From NCBI GenBank assembly GCA_012523875.1, contig JAAYSW010000065.1, forward strand, positions 1-13,011: a stretch of 13,011 bases of DNA. Direction: 5' to 3'. Numbering within the stretch: the first letter of the stretch is position 1; the number at the start of each line of letters is the position of its first letter. Under the pieces are notes generated by a model. The model did not search any database. It saw only the letters and a list, made by a program, of their open reading frames with translations, and was not told the DNA's origin. Below are positions 6,425 to 13,011 of this stretch, one piece after another. This stretch comes from Clostridiales bacterium. Lineage in GTDB: Bacteria; Bacillota; Clostridia; Oscillospirales; Ruminococcaceae. The translations under genes and the position numbers were made by a program.

Positions 6425-6784
6425 CTATGTGTTCATATTATCAATAAAGACATTTACCTTTAAAACTTCCATTCCAGTTGCTTCCTCGACTGCAAACTTA
6501 ACCTTATCCGTTATACTCTTAGTCACAACAGAGATATTTGTTCCAAAAGCAACAGTAATATGCAAATTAACAATTAGTTTATTATCCTTTGTAGTAACCC
6601 TTACACCCTTACTGATTTTATTACCACTTTTCTTTTTCTTAAAGAGTGCATATAAAGCATCAATGGGGCTACTTGAATTCATGTCAGCAACGCCAAAGCA
6701 ATTAGTTATGGTATATCCAATCAAGTCAGAAAGATATTTCTCAGAAATGGTTATTTTACCAATATGATTTTCTATGATAAGCAC
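6425..6784 (-). CDS. yloU: Asp23/Gls24 family protein YloU
   Basis: Small (119 residues) member of the Asp23/Gls24 (DUF322) family, the conserved partner gene of yloV. The family is linked to envelope stress, but its biochemical role is unsettled. The N-terminal part (IGKITISEKYLSDLIG) and the C-terminal half (GVRVTTKDNKLIVNLHITV, then FAVEEATGMEVLKVNVFI) follow the family pattern. They are separated by a Lys-rich linker, KKKKSGNK. I choose the GTG at 6784 because AAGGAG lies 8 bases upstream. The ATG at 6790 has only 2 bases of spacing and the GTG at 6793 none. The chosen start also gives the usual short lead-in. It has its own promoter at 6906-6934, and no transmembrane segment is seen. Confidence 0.9.
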   Translation of the reverse strand: MLIIENHIGKITISEKYLSDLIGYTITNCFGVADMNSSSPIDALYALFKKKKSGNKISKGVRVTTKDNKLIVNLHITVAFGTNISVVTKSITDKVKFAVEEATGMEVLKVNVFIDNMNT

Positions 6785-6836
6785 AAACATCACTCCTTAA
6801 TACTATATAGTGTGCATTATCTGAACATGAATACTC

Positions 6837-6842
6837 AGTCAA
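6837..6842 (-). promoter_or_regulatory. Possible downstream -35 element for yloU
   Basis: TTGACT on the minus strand, followed after 15 bases by GATAAT. The spacing is short, so this is a weak alternative to the promoter at 6906-6934. Confidence 0.2.
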
Positions 6843-6905
6843 ATAATGTAATAGCCTTTATATTAGATTTGCATTATTATTCTTTACATCATAATAATTG
6901 TAATA

Positions 6906-6934
6906 ATTATATCATATTTATCCTTTCATTACAA
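6906..6934 (-). promoter_or_regulatory. Promoter of yloU
   Basis: On the minus strand, -35 TTGTAA (6929-6934), a 17-base spacer and a perfect -10 TATAAT (6906-6911). The predicted start near 6899 leaves a leader of about 115 bases before the GTG start codon. Confidence 0.7.
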
Positions 6935-7110
6935 TACTATAATTTACGAAAACAATAAAGATTTTTGCTCCTTTAGTTTTATCAAATATATTAGACTTTA
7001 TCGCAGTAAGTTTTTTTAATAAGGAAGAAATAATTTAAAGATTTAAATTTATATTTTAAGCCTTTTAATATTACAGCCTATTTGTGACGTTTACACATTT
7101 TATTTCAACC
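6935..7110. other. AT-rich part of the yloU/oadG divergent gap with no gene
   Basis: This is the middle of a 454-base gap between divergent genes. I found no open reading frame with a ribosome binding site, no tRNA, no strong hairpin and no recognised riboswitch. rpmB, often next to yloU in Firmicutes, is absent. The function of this stretch is unknown. Confidence 0.5.
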
Positions 7111-7137
7111 TTATCCAATAACTGTACGGTTGGATAA
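7111..7137. promoter_or_regulatory. Large dyad upstream of the oadG promoter, candidate operator
   Basis: Arms TTATCCAA (7111-7118) and TTGGATAA (7130-7137) are perfect inverted repeats with an 11-base spacer. The centre contains a near-palindrome AACTGTACGGTT around GTAC. It ends 26 bases upstream of the -35 element at 7164, where an activator could bind. The cognate regulator is not recognisable. Confidence 0.5.
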
Positions 7138-7163
7138 TATTTAAATCTTATTTTAAATATGTA

Positions 7164-7192
7164 TTGCAAAAAAACTCATAATAGTATATAAT
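7164..7192 (+). promoter_or_regulatory. Promoter of the oadG-oadB operon
   Basis: -35 TTGCAA (7164-7169), a 17-base spacer and a perfect -10 TATAAT (7187-7192). The predicted start near 7199 gives a leader of about 40 bases before oadG. Confidence 0.75.
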
Positions 7193-7238
7193 AATTTTAT
7201 ATGTTATTAAATTTTGATAAAGAGATGAGGGGATTCAA

Positions 7239-7607
7239 ATGAATTATACTGATATTATATCCGTCGTTCTTACAGGCTTGGTTGTTGTATTTTTAGCACT
7301 TATTCTATTAATAATATACTTTTCAATTCAAGGTAAATTATTTAGTCAAAAAACAACTAATGTAAAAAAAAATGTTACACCAGCCAAAAGCAAAGCACAA
7401 AATAATGTTCAGGCAGTAACATCCTTGCCACAGGTAGATTCTGATGAAGATGAGGTGGTCGCTGTTATTTCTGCTGTAATTGCATCAATGAGCCTAAACG
7501 ATGGTAAAACATATAAGGTTAAATCAATTAAGCCAGCAAAAAACATTTCTTCAGTAAGATCTGCTTGGGCGATGGCTGGGTTACATGAAAATACCACTCC
7601 GTTTTAG
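7239..7607 (+). CDS. OadG-like gamma subunit of a Na+-pumping decarboxylase
   Basis: Small membrane-anchor subunit (122 residues) of the oxaloacetate/methylmalonyl-CoA/glutaconyl-CoA decarboxylase sodium pump family. It ties the cytoplasmic carboxyltransferase complex to the membrane beta subunit. One N-terminal transmembrane helix (about residues 7-29, VVLTGLVVVFLALILLIIYF) is followed by a Lys/Gln-rich, Ala-containing linker. The conserved C-terminal block contains EVVAVISAVIASM (72-84) and ends with RSAWAMAGLHENTTPF (107-122), the family signature. GAGGGG lies 6 bases before the ATG. oadB begins 62 bases downstream. The linker is charged but has no biotin-attachment AMKM/MKM motif, so this is not the biotin carrier. 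The substrate cannot be told from this subunit. Confidence 0.88.
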   Translation: MNYTDIISVVLTGLVVVFLALILLIIYFSIQGKLFSQKTTNVKKNVTPAKSKAQNNVQAVTSLPQVDSDEDEVVAVISAVIASMSLNDGKTYKVKSIKPAKNISSVRSAWAMAGLHENTTPF

Positions 7608-7669
7608 ACTCTAAAATATAATAGGTGGTTTTATAATTAATTTCTTTGAAAGGGTATTATGGTATTGTT

Positions 7670-8860
7670 ATGAATGAGGTTTTAAATATTTTTGTTAATA
7701 CAATAAAAGATCTTTGGTTAGAAAGTGGTTTATACGCTCTGGGGTGGAGATCTATAGTTATGATTTTAATATCATTTGTTTTTATCTACCTAGCTATAGT
7801 GAAAAAATTTGAACCACTGCTTTTATTGCCAATCGCATTTGGTATGTTTTTAACTAACCTTCCACACGCTGGAATGTATAATCCAGAGCTGTTTAATTCT
7901 GAAACTTTTAGCGTTGGTGCCGTGCTTAAGGAAGGCGGTCTGCTTGATATACTCTATCTTGGTGTCAAGCTTCAAATCTTCCCACCTTTGATTTTTCTTG
8001 GAATTGGCTGTATGACGGATTTCGGACCTCTTATATCTAATCCAAAAAGCTTTTTACTTGGAGCAGCGGCACAGGGTGGTATCTTCTTCACATTTGCAGG
8101 AGCCGCAATTTTAGGATTCAACGCTGCACAGGCAGGTTCAATTGCCATTATTGGTGGTGCTGATGGACCAACTGCTATCTATGTTTCAAGTAAGCTTTTA
8201 ACAGGTGGTGGCTCCGTTACAACAGGTACAATAGCACTTGCAGCTTATACTTACATGGCATTAGTGCCAATTATACAGCCCCCTATTATGAGGGCTATGA
8301 CTACAAAAAAAGAACGTGCAGTCGTAATGGAACAGCTTAGGACTGTTTCAAAAACTGAGAAAGTTGTTTTCCCAATCGCAGTAACACTTATTATTGCACT
8401 TCTTGTTCCATCTGCTGCTCCTCTGGTTGGTATGCTTATGTTTGGAAACCTCCTGAAAGAAAGTGAAGTTTGCGATAGACTTGTTAAAACTGCACAAAAT
8501 GAACTTATGAACATTGTTACTATTTTCTTAGGTGTTTCTGTGGGTGCGACTACTAAGGCAGAAAATATTTTAAATCCTAATTTTGCAAAAATTATTCTGC
8601 TTGGCGTTATTGCATTTGCACTTGGAACTGCATGTGGTGTATTTGGTGGAAAGATTATGTATAAGGCTACCGGCGGAAAGGTTAATCCACTTATCGGTTC
8701 TGCTGGCGTTTCAGCTGTTCCTATGGCTGCAAGGGTATCACAAAAGGTTGGTGCAGAAACTGATCCGACAAACTTCTTATTAATGCATGCGATGGGTCCT
8801 AACGTCGCTGGTGTTATTGGCTCAGCCGTAGCTGCTGGTGTACTTTTGAGTATTATTTAA
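7670..8860 (+). CDS. Beta subunit of a Na+-transporting carboxylic acid decarboxylase
   Basis: Integral membrane beta subunit (OadB/MmdB/GcdB family). It decarboxylates carboxybiotin and exports Na+. The 396 residues are mostly hydrophobic, with about nine to eleven membrane segments. The signature GGADGPTA contains Asp165, matching by motif the essential D203 of Klebsiella OadB. The C-terminal GPNVAGVIGSAVAAG block is also conserved. The in-frame ATG at 7670 is preferred: it gives the usual short N-terminus before the first helix, although its AAAGGG is 15 bases away. A TTG at 7646 would add eight residues (MKGYYGIV) and lacks a good binding site. It shares a transcript with oadG and ends at a strong terminator. 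No carboxyltransferase alpha subunit or biotin carrier is next to it, so the substrate (oxaloacetate, methylmalonyl-CoA, glutaconyl-CoA or malonate) is undetermined. Confidence 0.95.
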   Translation: MNEVLNIFVNTIKDLWLESGLYALGWRSIVMILISFVFIYLAIVKKFEPLLLLPIAFGMFLTNLPHAGMYNPELFNSETFSVGAVLKEGGLLDILYLGVKLQIFPPLIFLGIGCMTDFGPLISNPKSFLLGAAAQGGIFFTFAGAAILGFNAAQAGSIAIIGGADGPTAIYVSSKLLTGGGSVTTGTIALAAYTYMALVPIIQPPIMRAMTTKKERAVVMEQLRTVSKTEKVVFPIAVTLIIALLVPSAAPLVGMLMFGNLLKESEVCDRLVKTAQNELMNIVTIFLGVSVGATTKAENILNPNFAKIILLGVIAFALGTACGVFGGKIMYKATGGKVNPLIGSAGVSAVPMAARVSQKVGAETDPTNFLLMHAMGPNVAGVIGSAVAAGVLLSII

Positions 8861-8865
8861 TAAAC

Positions 8866-8899
8866 AAATCCCCTCTTTTTTATAGAGGGGATTTTATTT
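8866..8899 (+). terminator. Strong intrinsic terminator after oadB
   Basis: Arms AAATCCCCTC (8866-8875) and GAGGGGATTT (8885-8894) make a 10-bp stem with a 9-base loop, followed by TTTTATTT. It starts 6 bases after the oadB stop and closes the two-gene operon. Confidence 0.93.
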
Positions 8900-8931
8900 A
8901 AAAATTATGTTTGGACTGCAAAATTAATAGT

Positions 8932-8966
8932 TTGTTCATACCTTGTTCATGGTTTTCTATTATAAT
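8932..8966 (+). promoter_or_regulatory. Promoter of the HD gene with an 11-base-spaced direct repeat
   Basis: A perfect -10 TATAAT (8961-8966) has no recognisable -35 at 16-18 bases. Instead TTGTTCAT occurs twice (8932-8939 and 8943-8950), 11 bases apart, about one helical turn, covering the -35 region. This is how tandem half-sites of OmpR/PhoB-type response regulators are often placed. That the promoter is activator-dependent is an inference. Confidence 0.5.
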
Positions 8967-9003
8967 ATAAACATATTAATTATTTTATATATGGGGTGTA
9001 TTA

Positions 9004-9552
9004 ATGCTGAAGGCAATATGTTCTAAAAAAAATCTTAAAGAACATTTATATTTTAAAGCAGTAGAAGATATTATTTATAGCGATGAAATTCAACAATTAA
9101 AAAACTTCCAACACCATTTATCAACTACAAGATTTCAACATTCATTAAATGTTTCATATTATAATTATCTATTCTGTAAAAAATTTAATTTTAACGCTAG
9201 AGCAGCTGCAAGGGCTGGACTTTTACATGATTTGTTTTTCTATAACCGAAAAGAATATATACGTAAAACTGGCGAGAAACGACATATTGGGAGGCATCCT
9301 CAAATTGCCTTGCAGAATGCATCTGAACGATTTGAAATAAATCATATCGAAAAGGATATTATTCTAAAACATATGTGGCCTTTTACCCTTGCATTGCCAA
9401 AATATAAAGAAACGTATGTTATAATTTTAATTGATAAATACTGTGCCATTATGGAATTCTTTGCTCCTTATCTATCAATGTTTAAGCGTAAAAAAAATAA
9501 GGTAAAAAAATTAGAAATGAATAAGATTAAAACAGCAACTCTAGTCGAATAG
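9004..9552 (+). CDS. HD-domain protein, probable metal-dependent phosphohydrolase
   Basis: A 182-residue soluble protein with the HD superfamily metal-ligand pattern: His46 (RFQHSLNV), His75-Asp76 (AGLLHDLF), His98 (GRHPQIAL), His123 (LKHMWP) and Asp144 (LIDKYCA). This order fits HD phosphohydrolases with additional histidine ligands. The substrate cannot be assigned: nucleotide, cyclic dinucleotide and (p)ppGpp hydrolases all share the fold. No fused sensor, GAF or synthetase domain is present. The C-terminal tail is Lys-rich (MFKRKKNKVKKLEMNKIK). The ATG has GGGG 7 bases upstream. It is a single-gene transcription unit with its own promoter region (8932-8966). Its terminator uses the last codons of the gene. 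Neighbours on both sides (oadB, lysA) suggest no functional link. Confidence 0.85.
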   Translation: MLKAICSKKNLKEHLYFKAVEDIIYSDEIQQLKNFQHHLSTTRFQHSLNVSYYNYLFCKKFNFNARAAARAGLLHDLFFYNRKEYIRKTGEKRHIGRHPQIALQNASERFEINHIEKDIILKHMWPFTLALPKYKETYVIILIDKYCAIMEFFAPYLSMFKRKKNKVKKLEMNKIKTATLVE

Positions 9553-9572
9553 GACTAGGCTGCTGTTTTTTT
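9529..9572. terminator. Bidirectional terminator shared by the HD gene and lysA
   Basis: Outer arms AAAACAGCA (9529-9537) and TGCTGTTTT (9561-9569), an inner stem CTAGTC/GACTAG (9541-9546, 9553-9558) and a 6-base loop. A T run (to 9572) follows on the plus strand and TTTT on the minus strand. The 5' arm and the loop lie in the last eight codons of the HD gene. lysA ends 22 bases beyond on the opposite strand, so one element serves both convergent genes. Confidence 0.9.
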
Positions 9573-9593
9573 ACCTTTTAAATATTATCCTGC

Positions 9594-10898
9594 TTAAACA
9601 TCAATATCATTTCTAATAATATCATCCAATGTTTCTCTTTTTACTACAACATGTGCTCTATTTTCATTAACAAAGACAACCGCTGGCTTTGCAATTCTAT
9701 TGTAATTCGATGACATAGAATAATTATATGCTCCTGTTGCAAGAACGGCAATGGTATCCCCTACTTCAACATCTTGTATCTCCATATCCTCACCGATAAG
9801 GTCCCCACTTTCGCAACACTTTCCAGCTATAGTTACCTTTTTTGTCTTATCAACGCCAGCCTTATTTGCTACAACCACATCATATTTAGATTGATATAGG
9901 GCATATCTTGGATTATCATTCATACCTCCGTCTACGGAAACATATGTCCTAATATTAGGTATATCTTTAATTCCACCCACCGTATAAAGAGTAATGCCAG
10001 CTGGCGCCGCAATAGAACGACCTGGTTCAATTATAATAAATGGTTGCTTTATATTAAGTTCGTTACATTTTGTTTTAATTACCTTTGAAATCACTTCCAT
10101 ATAAGTATCAAGTGGAGAGGGTTTGTCATTTTCCACATATTTTATACCAAATCCACCGCCGAGATTAAGTTCATCAATTTCATAGTTAAGCTCATTTTTA
10201 ATCTTAGCTATAAAATCCATCATAACAGATGCTGCAAGTTCAAACGGCTTAACATCAAATATCTGTGAACCAATATGGCAATGCAAACCTTTTAATTCAA
10301 TGTTCTTGCACTCAATTGCTTTTGTAACAGCCTCAAAAGCTTCCCCAGTTTCTAGAGCAAACCCAAACTTGCTATCAATCTGACCAGTTCTAATAAATTC
10401 ATGGGTATGAGCATCAATGCCTGGCTTAATTCTAAGCATTATACCAATAGAAATGTCTTTATCCCTAGCAATTCTATCAAGTCTTTCTAATTCATAAATA
10501 TTATCAACAGCTATTCTGCCAACCTTTGATTCAATTGCATACTCAAGTTCCTCATCAGTTTTATTATTACCATGAAATATAATCTTCTCAGCATCATATC
10601 CCACCTTCATAGCAGTATAAAGCTCTCCAATCGATACAACATCAAGCCCCATACCCTCCAGTGACATTAATCTGCACATATACAGACAACTGAATGCCTT
10701 GCTAGCGTAGCAAACCAAGCCTTTACCATCGTAATATCTATCAATGCTATCTTTAAAGTTTTTACATGTCTTTTTAATCAATGCTTCATCCATTACATAC
10801 AAAGGAGTACCAAAGTCCTTTGCAAGTTCAATTGTGTCGATTTTCCCTATTGTCAGATGTCCTTTTTCATTTATTGATAAGTTTTCTGATACAAACAT
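9594..10898 (-). CDS. lysA: Diaminopimelate decarboxylase
   Basis: PLP enzyme (fold type III, alanine-racemase-like barrel plus C-terminal beta domain) that converts meso-diaminopimelate to L-lysine, the last step of the pathway. 434 residues, normal length. Motifs (numbered from the chosen start): YASKAF with PLP lysine K67, GLHCHIGSQ (204-212), the phosphate-binding LGGGFG (246-251), EPGRS (291-295), DGGMNDNPR (323-331) and CESGD (362-366) with active-site Cys362. I choose the ATG at 10898 because AAAGGA sits 8 bases upstream. A GTG at 10904 would add two residues with too short a spacing. It follows engB by 78 bases with no terminator between, so read-through from lon-engB is possible. No lysine riboswitch fits in that gap. 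It ends at the bidirectional terminator. Confidence 0.98.
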   Translation of the reverse strand: MFVSENLSINEKGHLTIGKIDTIELAKDFGTPLYVMDEALIKKTCKNFKDSIDRYYDGKGLVCYASKAFSCLYMCRLMSLEGMGLDVVSIGELYTAMKVGYDAEKIIFHGNNKTDEELEYAIESKVGRIAVDNIYELERLDRIARDKDISIGIMLRIKPGIDAHTHEFIRTGQIDSKFGFALETGEAFEAVTKAIECKNIELKGLHCHIGSQIFDVKPFELAASVMMDFIAKIKNELNYEIDELNLGGGFGIKYVENDKPSPLDTYMEVISKVIKTKCNELNIKQPFIIIEPGRSIAAPAGITLYTVGGIKDIPNIRTYVSVDGGMNDNPRYALYQSKYDVVVANKAGVDKTKKVTIAGKCCESGDLIGEDMEIQDVEVGDTIAVLATGAYNYSMSSNYNRIAKPAVVFVNENRAHVVVKRETLDDIIRNDIDV

Positions 10899-10976
10899 AT
10901 TCACATTCCTTTCATAAATAGCATGTCAATTTAAATTATTATTATAAACAAATATGCTGTTATTTCCACCATCAAT

Positions 10977-11576
10977 TTACCCATCTATCTCATCGTTATT
11001 GACTATCTCCTCAGCAATTTTTCTCAAGGTTTCAACCCCCTCAAAGTTCTGGGAGGAAAACGGAACAACAGTGATTTCATCGAAATATGGTATTTCATCT
11101 TCAAAACTTCTCATACGCTTTTCCCTTTGAGTTTTATTAAGCTTATCCGATTTTGTAAGCACAATAACAAATGGCAACCCCATATCAATAAGATAATTTA
11201 CCATGGTAATATCATCCGCTGATGGTGAGTGTCGCATATCAATAAGCATAAACACAAGCCTTATATCCCTATTGGAATTGAGATACCCTTCAATTAACTT
11301 CGACCAACGCTGTTTTTCCATCTTTGAAACCTTTGCATAACCATATCCAGGCAAATCTACAAAATACACATTCTCTAGTTCATAAAAATTAATAGTTGCA
11401 GTTTTGCCAGGTACTGAACTCACTCTAGCTAAGGATTTTCTATTAAAAATCTTATTAATTAGAGTTGATTTTCCAACATTAGAACGCCCTGCAAAAGCAA
11501 TTTCAATTTTCTCACAAGGAGGTATTTGTGAGAACCTTCCATAAGAAGCATAAAACCTTGCATTATTAAAATTCAT
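10977..11576 (-). CDS. engB: Ribosome biogenesis GTPase EngB (YsxC/YihA)
   Basis: Essential small TRAFAC-class GTPase that acts late in assembly of the 50S ribosomal subunit. 199 residues, normal for the family. G1 GRSNVGKS (30-37), G2 threonine within GKTATINF (57-64), G3 DLPGYGYAKV (74-83), G4 TKSD (141-144) and a G5-like FSSQ near the C-terminus are all present, so it should bind and hydrolyse GTP. The ATG at 11576 is chosen because GGAGGTGA lies just upstream. An in-frame upstream ATG at 11627 would add 17 hydrophobic residues overlapping the end of lon and is rejected. It starts 25 bases after the lon stop. lon-engB (lonA-ysxC in Bacillus) is a conserved order, indicating cotranscription. 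Confidence 0.97.
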   Translation of the reverse strand: MNFNNARFYASYGRFSQIPPCEKIEIAFAGRSNVGKSTLINKIFNRKSLARVSSVPGKTATINFYELENVYFVDLPGYGYAKVSKMEKQRWSKLIEGYLNSNRDIRLVFMLIDMRHSPSADDITMVNYLIDMGLPFVIVLTKSDKLNKTQREKRMRSFEDEIPYFDEITVVPFSSQNFEGVETLRKIAEEIVNNDEIDG

Positions 11577-11601
11577 TAAATCACCTCCAAATATTATAAA
11601 A

Positions 11602-13011
11602 TTATGGATTAATAGCTTTAGAATCATCGGGATTATTTTTATTGTTTTCTTTAATAAGTGAAATCTCTAGCACTTCACCAAGATTGCTTACAAATTTAAA
11701 CTCCAAGTTATCCTTAACCACATCTTCAATTTCAGATAAATCTCCCTTGTTTCCCTCTGGGATAATTACTGTTTTAATCCCCTCTTTATATGCTGCCATA
11801 GTTTTTTCTCTTAAACCTCCAATAGGTAAAACCTTGCCATGTAGTGTGATTTCACCAGTCATAGCAACATCGCTCCTCACAGGGATTCTTGATAACGCAG
11901 ATACCATGGATGTAACTATTGCAACACCAGCTGATGGGCCATTCTTAGGAACAGCTCCCTCGGGTGCGTGAATATGCAAATCCTTTTCTTTATAAAAGTT
12001 TTCATCTATATTGTATTTATCATAAACACTTCTAACATAGCTCACTGCTATCTTTGCACTTTCCTTCATAACATCTCCAAGTGAGCCTGTTATCTCGATA
12101 TTCCCCTTTCCATTCAATGCAATCACTTCAAGTGGCATAATTACGCCACCAACTGAAGTCCAAGCAAGACCATTAACCACACCGATAACATCCTTCTTAC
12201 TCATGAAATCGGATAGATACTTTTTTCCACCCAAATATTCTTCAATATTTCCTTCTGTATATACCACTCTTTTAGCAGTTTGTGAAACTATTTCCTTAGC
12301 TGCTTTTCTACATAGAGAAGCAATTTTTCTTTCTAGGCTCCTAACACCAGCCTCTTTTGTATATGAATCTATCAAGGTATAAATAGCAGTTTTATCAAAT
12401 CTTATCTGTGTTCCTTTTAAACCGTTTTTCTTAACCTGCTTAGGGATAAGATATCCCTTAGCAATATTAAATTTTTCTTCTCTAGTATAGCTAGTTATTT
12501 CAATAACTTCCATTCTGTCAAGCAATGGTGGTGGAATTGTTTGTGTAGTATTAGCTGTGGTTACAAACACCGTCCTACTTAAATCAAATGGAATCTCAAC
12601 ATAATGGTCCCTAAAGGCTTTATTCTGTTCACTGTCTAAAACCTCAAGCATAGCAGATGCTGGATCACCTTTGTAATCATTACCCATCTTATCAACTTCA
12701 TCAAGTAAAATAAGGGGATTATTCGTTCCTGCACTAATTAAGGCATTAATTATCCTGCCCGGCATAGCTCCTACATAAGTCTTTCTGTGACCTCTTATAT
12801 CGGATTCGTCCTTAACCCCGCCCAGTGAAACCCTTGCATATTTTCTACCTAAAGCCTTTGCAATTGAATGACCAATTGAAGTTTTACCTACACCCGGTGG
12901 CCCAACAAGGCAAATTATCTGCCCCGTAACATCTGGCATAAGTGCATGAACAGCTATGCTTTCTAACACTCTTTCTTTAACTTTTTTAAGCCCATAATGG
13001 TCCTTATCCAA
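11602..13011 (-). CDS. lon: ATP-dependent serine protease Lon, N-terminal part outside window
   Basis: AAA+ protease that unfolds and degrades damaged and regulatory proteins in the cytoplasm. Only the C-terminal 469 residues are visible; family members have about 770-800, so the LAN substrate-binding domain is off the edge. Visible, in fragment numbering: Walker A GPPGVGKT (37-44), Walker B ILLDEVDK (101-108), arginine finger region PPPLLDRMEVI (160-170), sensor-2 AGVRSLER (221-228), then the protease domain with the Ser-Lys dyad Ser360 (PKNGPSAG) and Lys403 (GLREKT). All catalytic residues are intact. The first visible codon is a TTG (Leu) inside the gene (LDKDHYGLKKVKERVLE), not a start. 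engB follows 25 bases after the stop, which fits a lon-engB operon. The short tail ENNKNNPDDSKAINP is not conserved in type. Confidence 0.98.
   Translation of the reverse strand: MDKDHYGLKKVKERVLESIAVHALMPDVTGQIICLVGPPGVGKTSIGHSIAKALGRKYARVSLGGVKDESDIRGHRKTYVGAMPGRIINALISAGTNNPLILLDEVDKMGNDYKGDPASAMLEVLDSEQNKAFRDHYVEIPFDLSRTVFVTTANTTQTIPPPLLDRMEVIEITSYTREEKFNIAKGYLIPKQVKKNGLKGTQIRFDKTAIYTLIDSYTKEAGVRSLERKIASLCRKAAKEIVSQTAKRVVYTEGNIEEYLGGKKYLSDFMSKKDVIGVVNGLAWTSVGGVIMPLEVIALNGKGNIEITGSLGDVMKESAKIAVSYVRSVYDKYNIDENFYKEKDLHIHAPEGAVPKNGPSAGVAIVTSMVSALSRIPVRSDVAMTGEITLHGKVLPIGGLREKTMAAYKEGIKTVIIPEGNKGDLSEIEDVVKDNLEFKFVSNLGEVLEISLIKENNKNNPDDSKAINP

Noticed and set aside
6764..6958. 64-residue plus-strand open reading frame in the divergent gap
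   Set aside because: Low-complexity Asn/His/Tyr/Leu composition from AT-rich DNA, covering the yloU promoter, and no binding site.
7074..7098. Six-codon minus-strand frame MCKRHK near the dyad, possible leader peptide
   Set aside because: Too short, only a weak binding site, and no gene directly downstream on that strand.
7646..7669. TTG start for oadB adding MKGYYGIV
   Set aside because: Rare start codon with no well-spaced binding site. The ATG at 7670 gives the usual N-terminus, though its own spacing is not ideal.
10899..10976. Lysine riboswitch upstream of lysA
   Set aside because: The gap is only 78 bases, too short for the lysine aptamer, and shows no matching structure.
11577..11627. 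Upstream ATG giving engB 17 extra residues
   Set aside because: It overlaps the end of lon and has no binding site, while the downstream ATG has an ideal GGAGGTGA and gives the normal family N-terminus.

Overview
The window is AT-rich chromosomal DNA (roughly one third G+C by eye). It looks like a low-G+C Firmicute, most likely of class Clostridia. The reasons are AGGAG-type ribosome binding sites, consensus sigma-A-like promoters, CCA-encoding tRNA genes, and three familiar Firmicutes gene arrangements: a Val-Asp-Thr-Tyr-Gly tRNA operon, yloU-yloV-(x)-recG, and lon-engB. I see no phage, transposase or CRISPR array. The genes are core housekeeping and metabolism.

Region by region. (1) 1-734, minus strand: seven tRNA genes in the order Val-Asp-Thr-Tyr-Gly(GCC)-Gly(TCC)-Arg, read from a strong promoter at 706-734. 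The Arg gene runs off the window edge. (2) 823-6784, minus strand: yloU (Asp23/Gls24 family), yloV/fakA (DAK2 domain fatty-acid kinase family), a TrpB2-type PLP enzyme, and recG. A 348-base gap between yloV and trpB2 holds a likely terminator, a duplicated 16-base sequence and three tandem copies of a 44-base G+C-rich repeat. (3) 6785-7238: an AT-rich divergent regulatory region with a promoter for yloU on the left and one for the oad genes on the right, plus a large dyad. (4) 7239-8899, plus strand: the gamma-like and beta subunits of a Na+-pumping biotin-dependent decarboxylase, closed by a strong terminator. (5) 9004-9572, plus strand: a stand-alone HD-domain protein with its own promoter and a terminator formed partly by its last codons. 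(6) 9594-13011, minus strand: lysA, engB and the C-terminal two thirds of lon.

Functionally, lon and engB cover protein quality control and ribosome assembly. recG restarts stalled replication forks. yloV probably phosphorylates fatty acids together with a FakB partner that is not in this window. oadG/oadB export Na+ using energy from decarboxylation, but the carboxyltransferase and biotin carrier they need are not here. lysA makes lysine from meso-diaminopimelate. I did not find a convincing new multi-gene system. The points most worth a second look are the tandem repeat with two competing hairpins upstream of trpB2, the placement of trpB2 between yloV and recG, the tRNA-Val with two broken acceptor pairs, the dyad upstream of oadG, and the 11-base-spaced direct repeat at the HD gene promoter.
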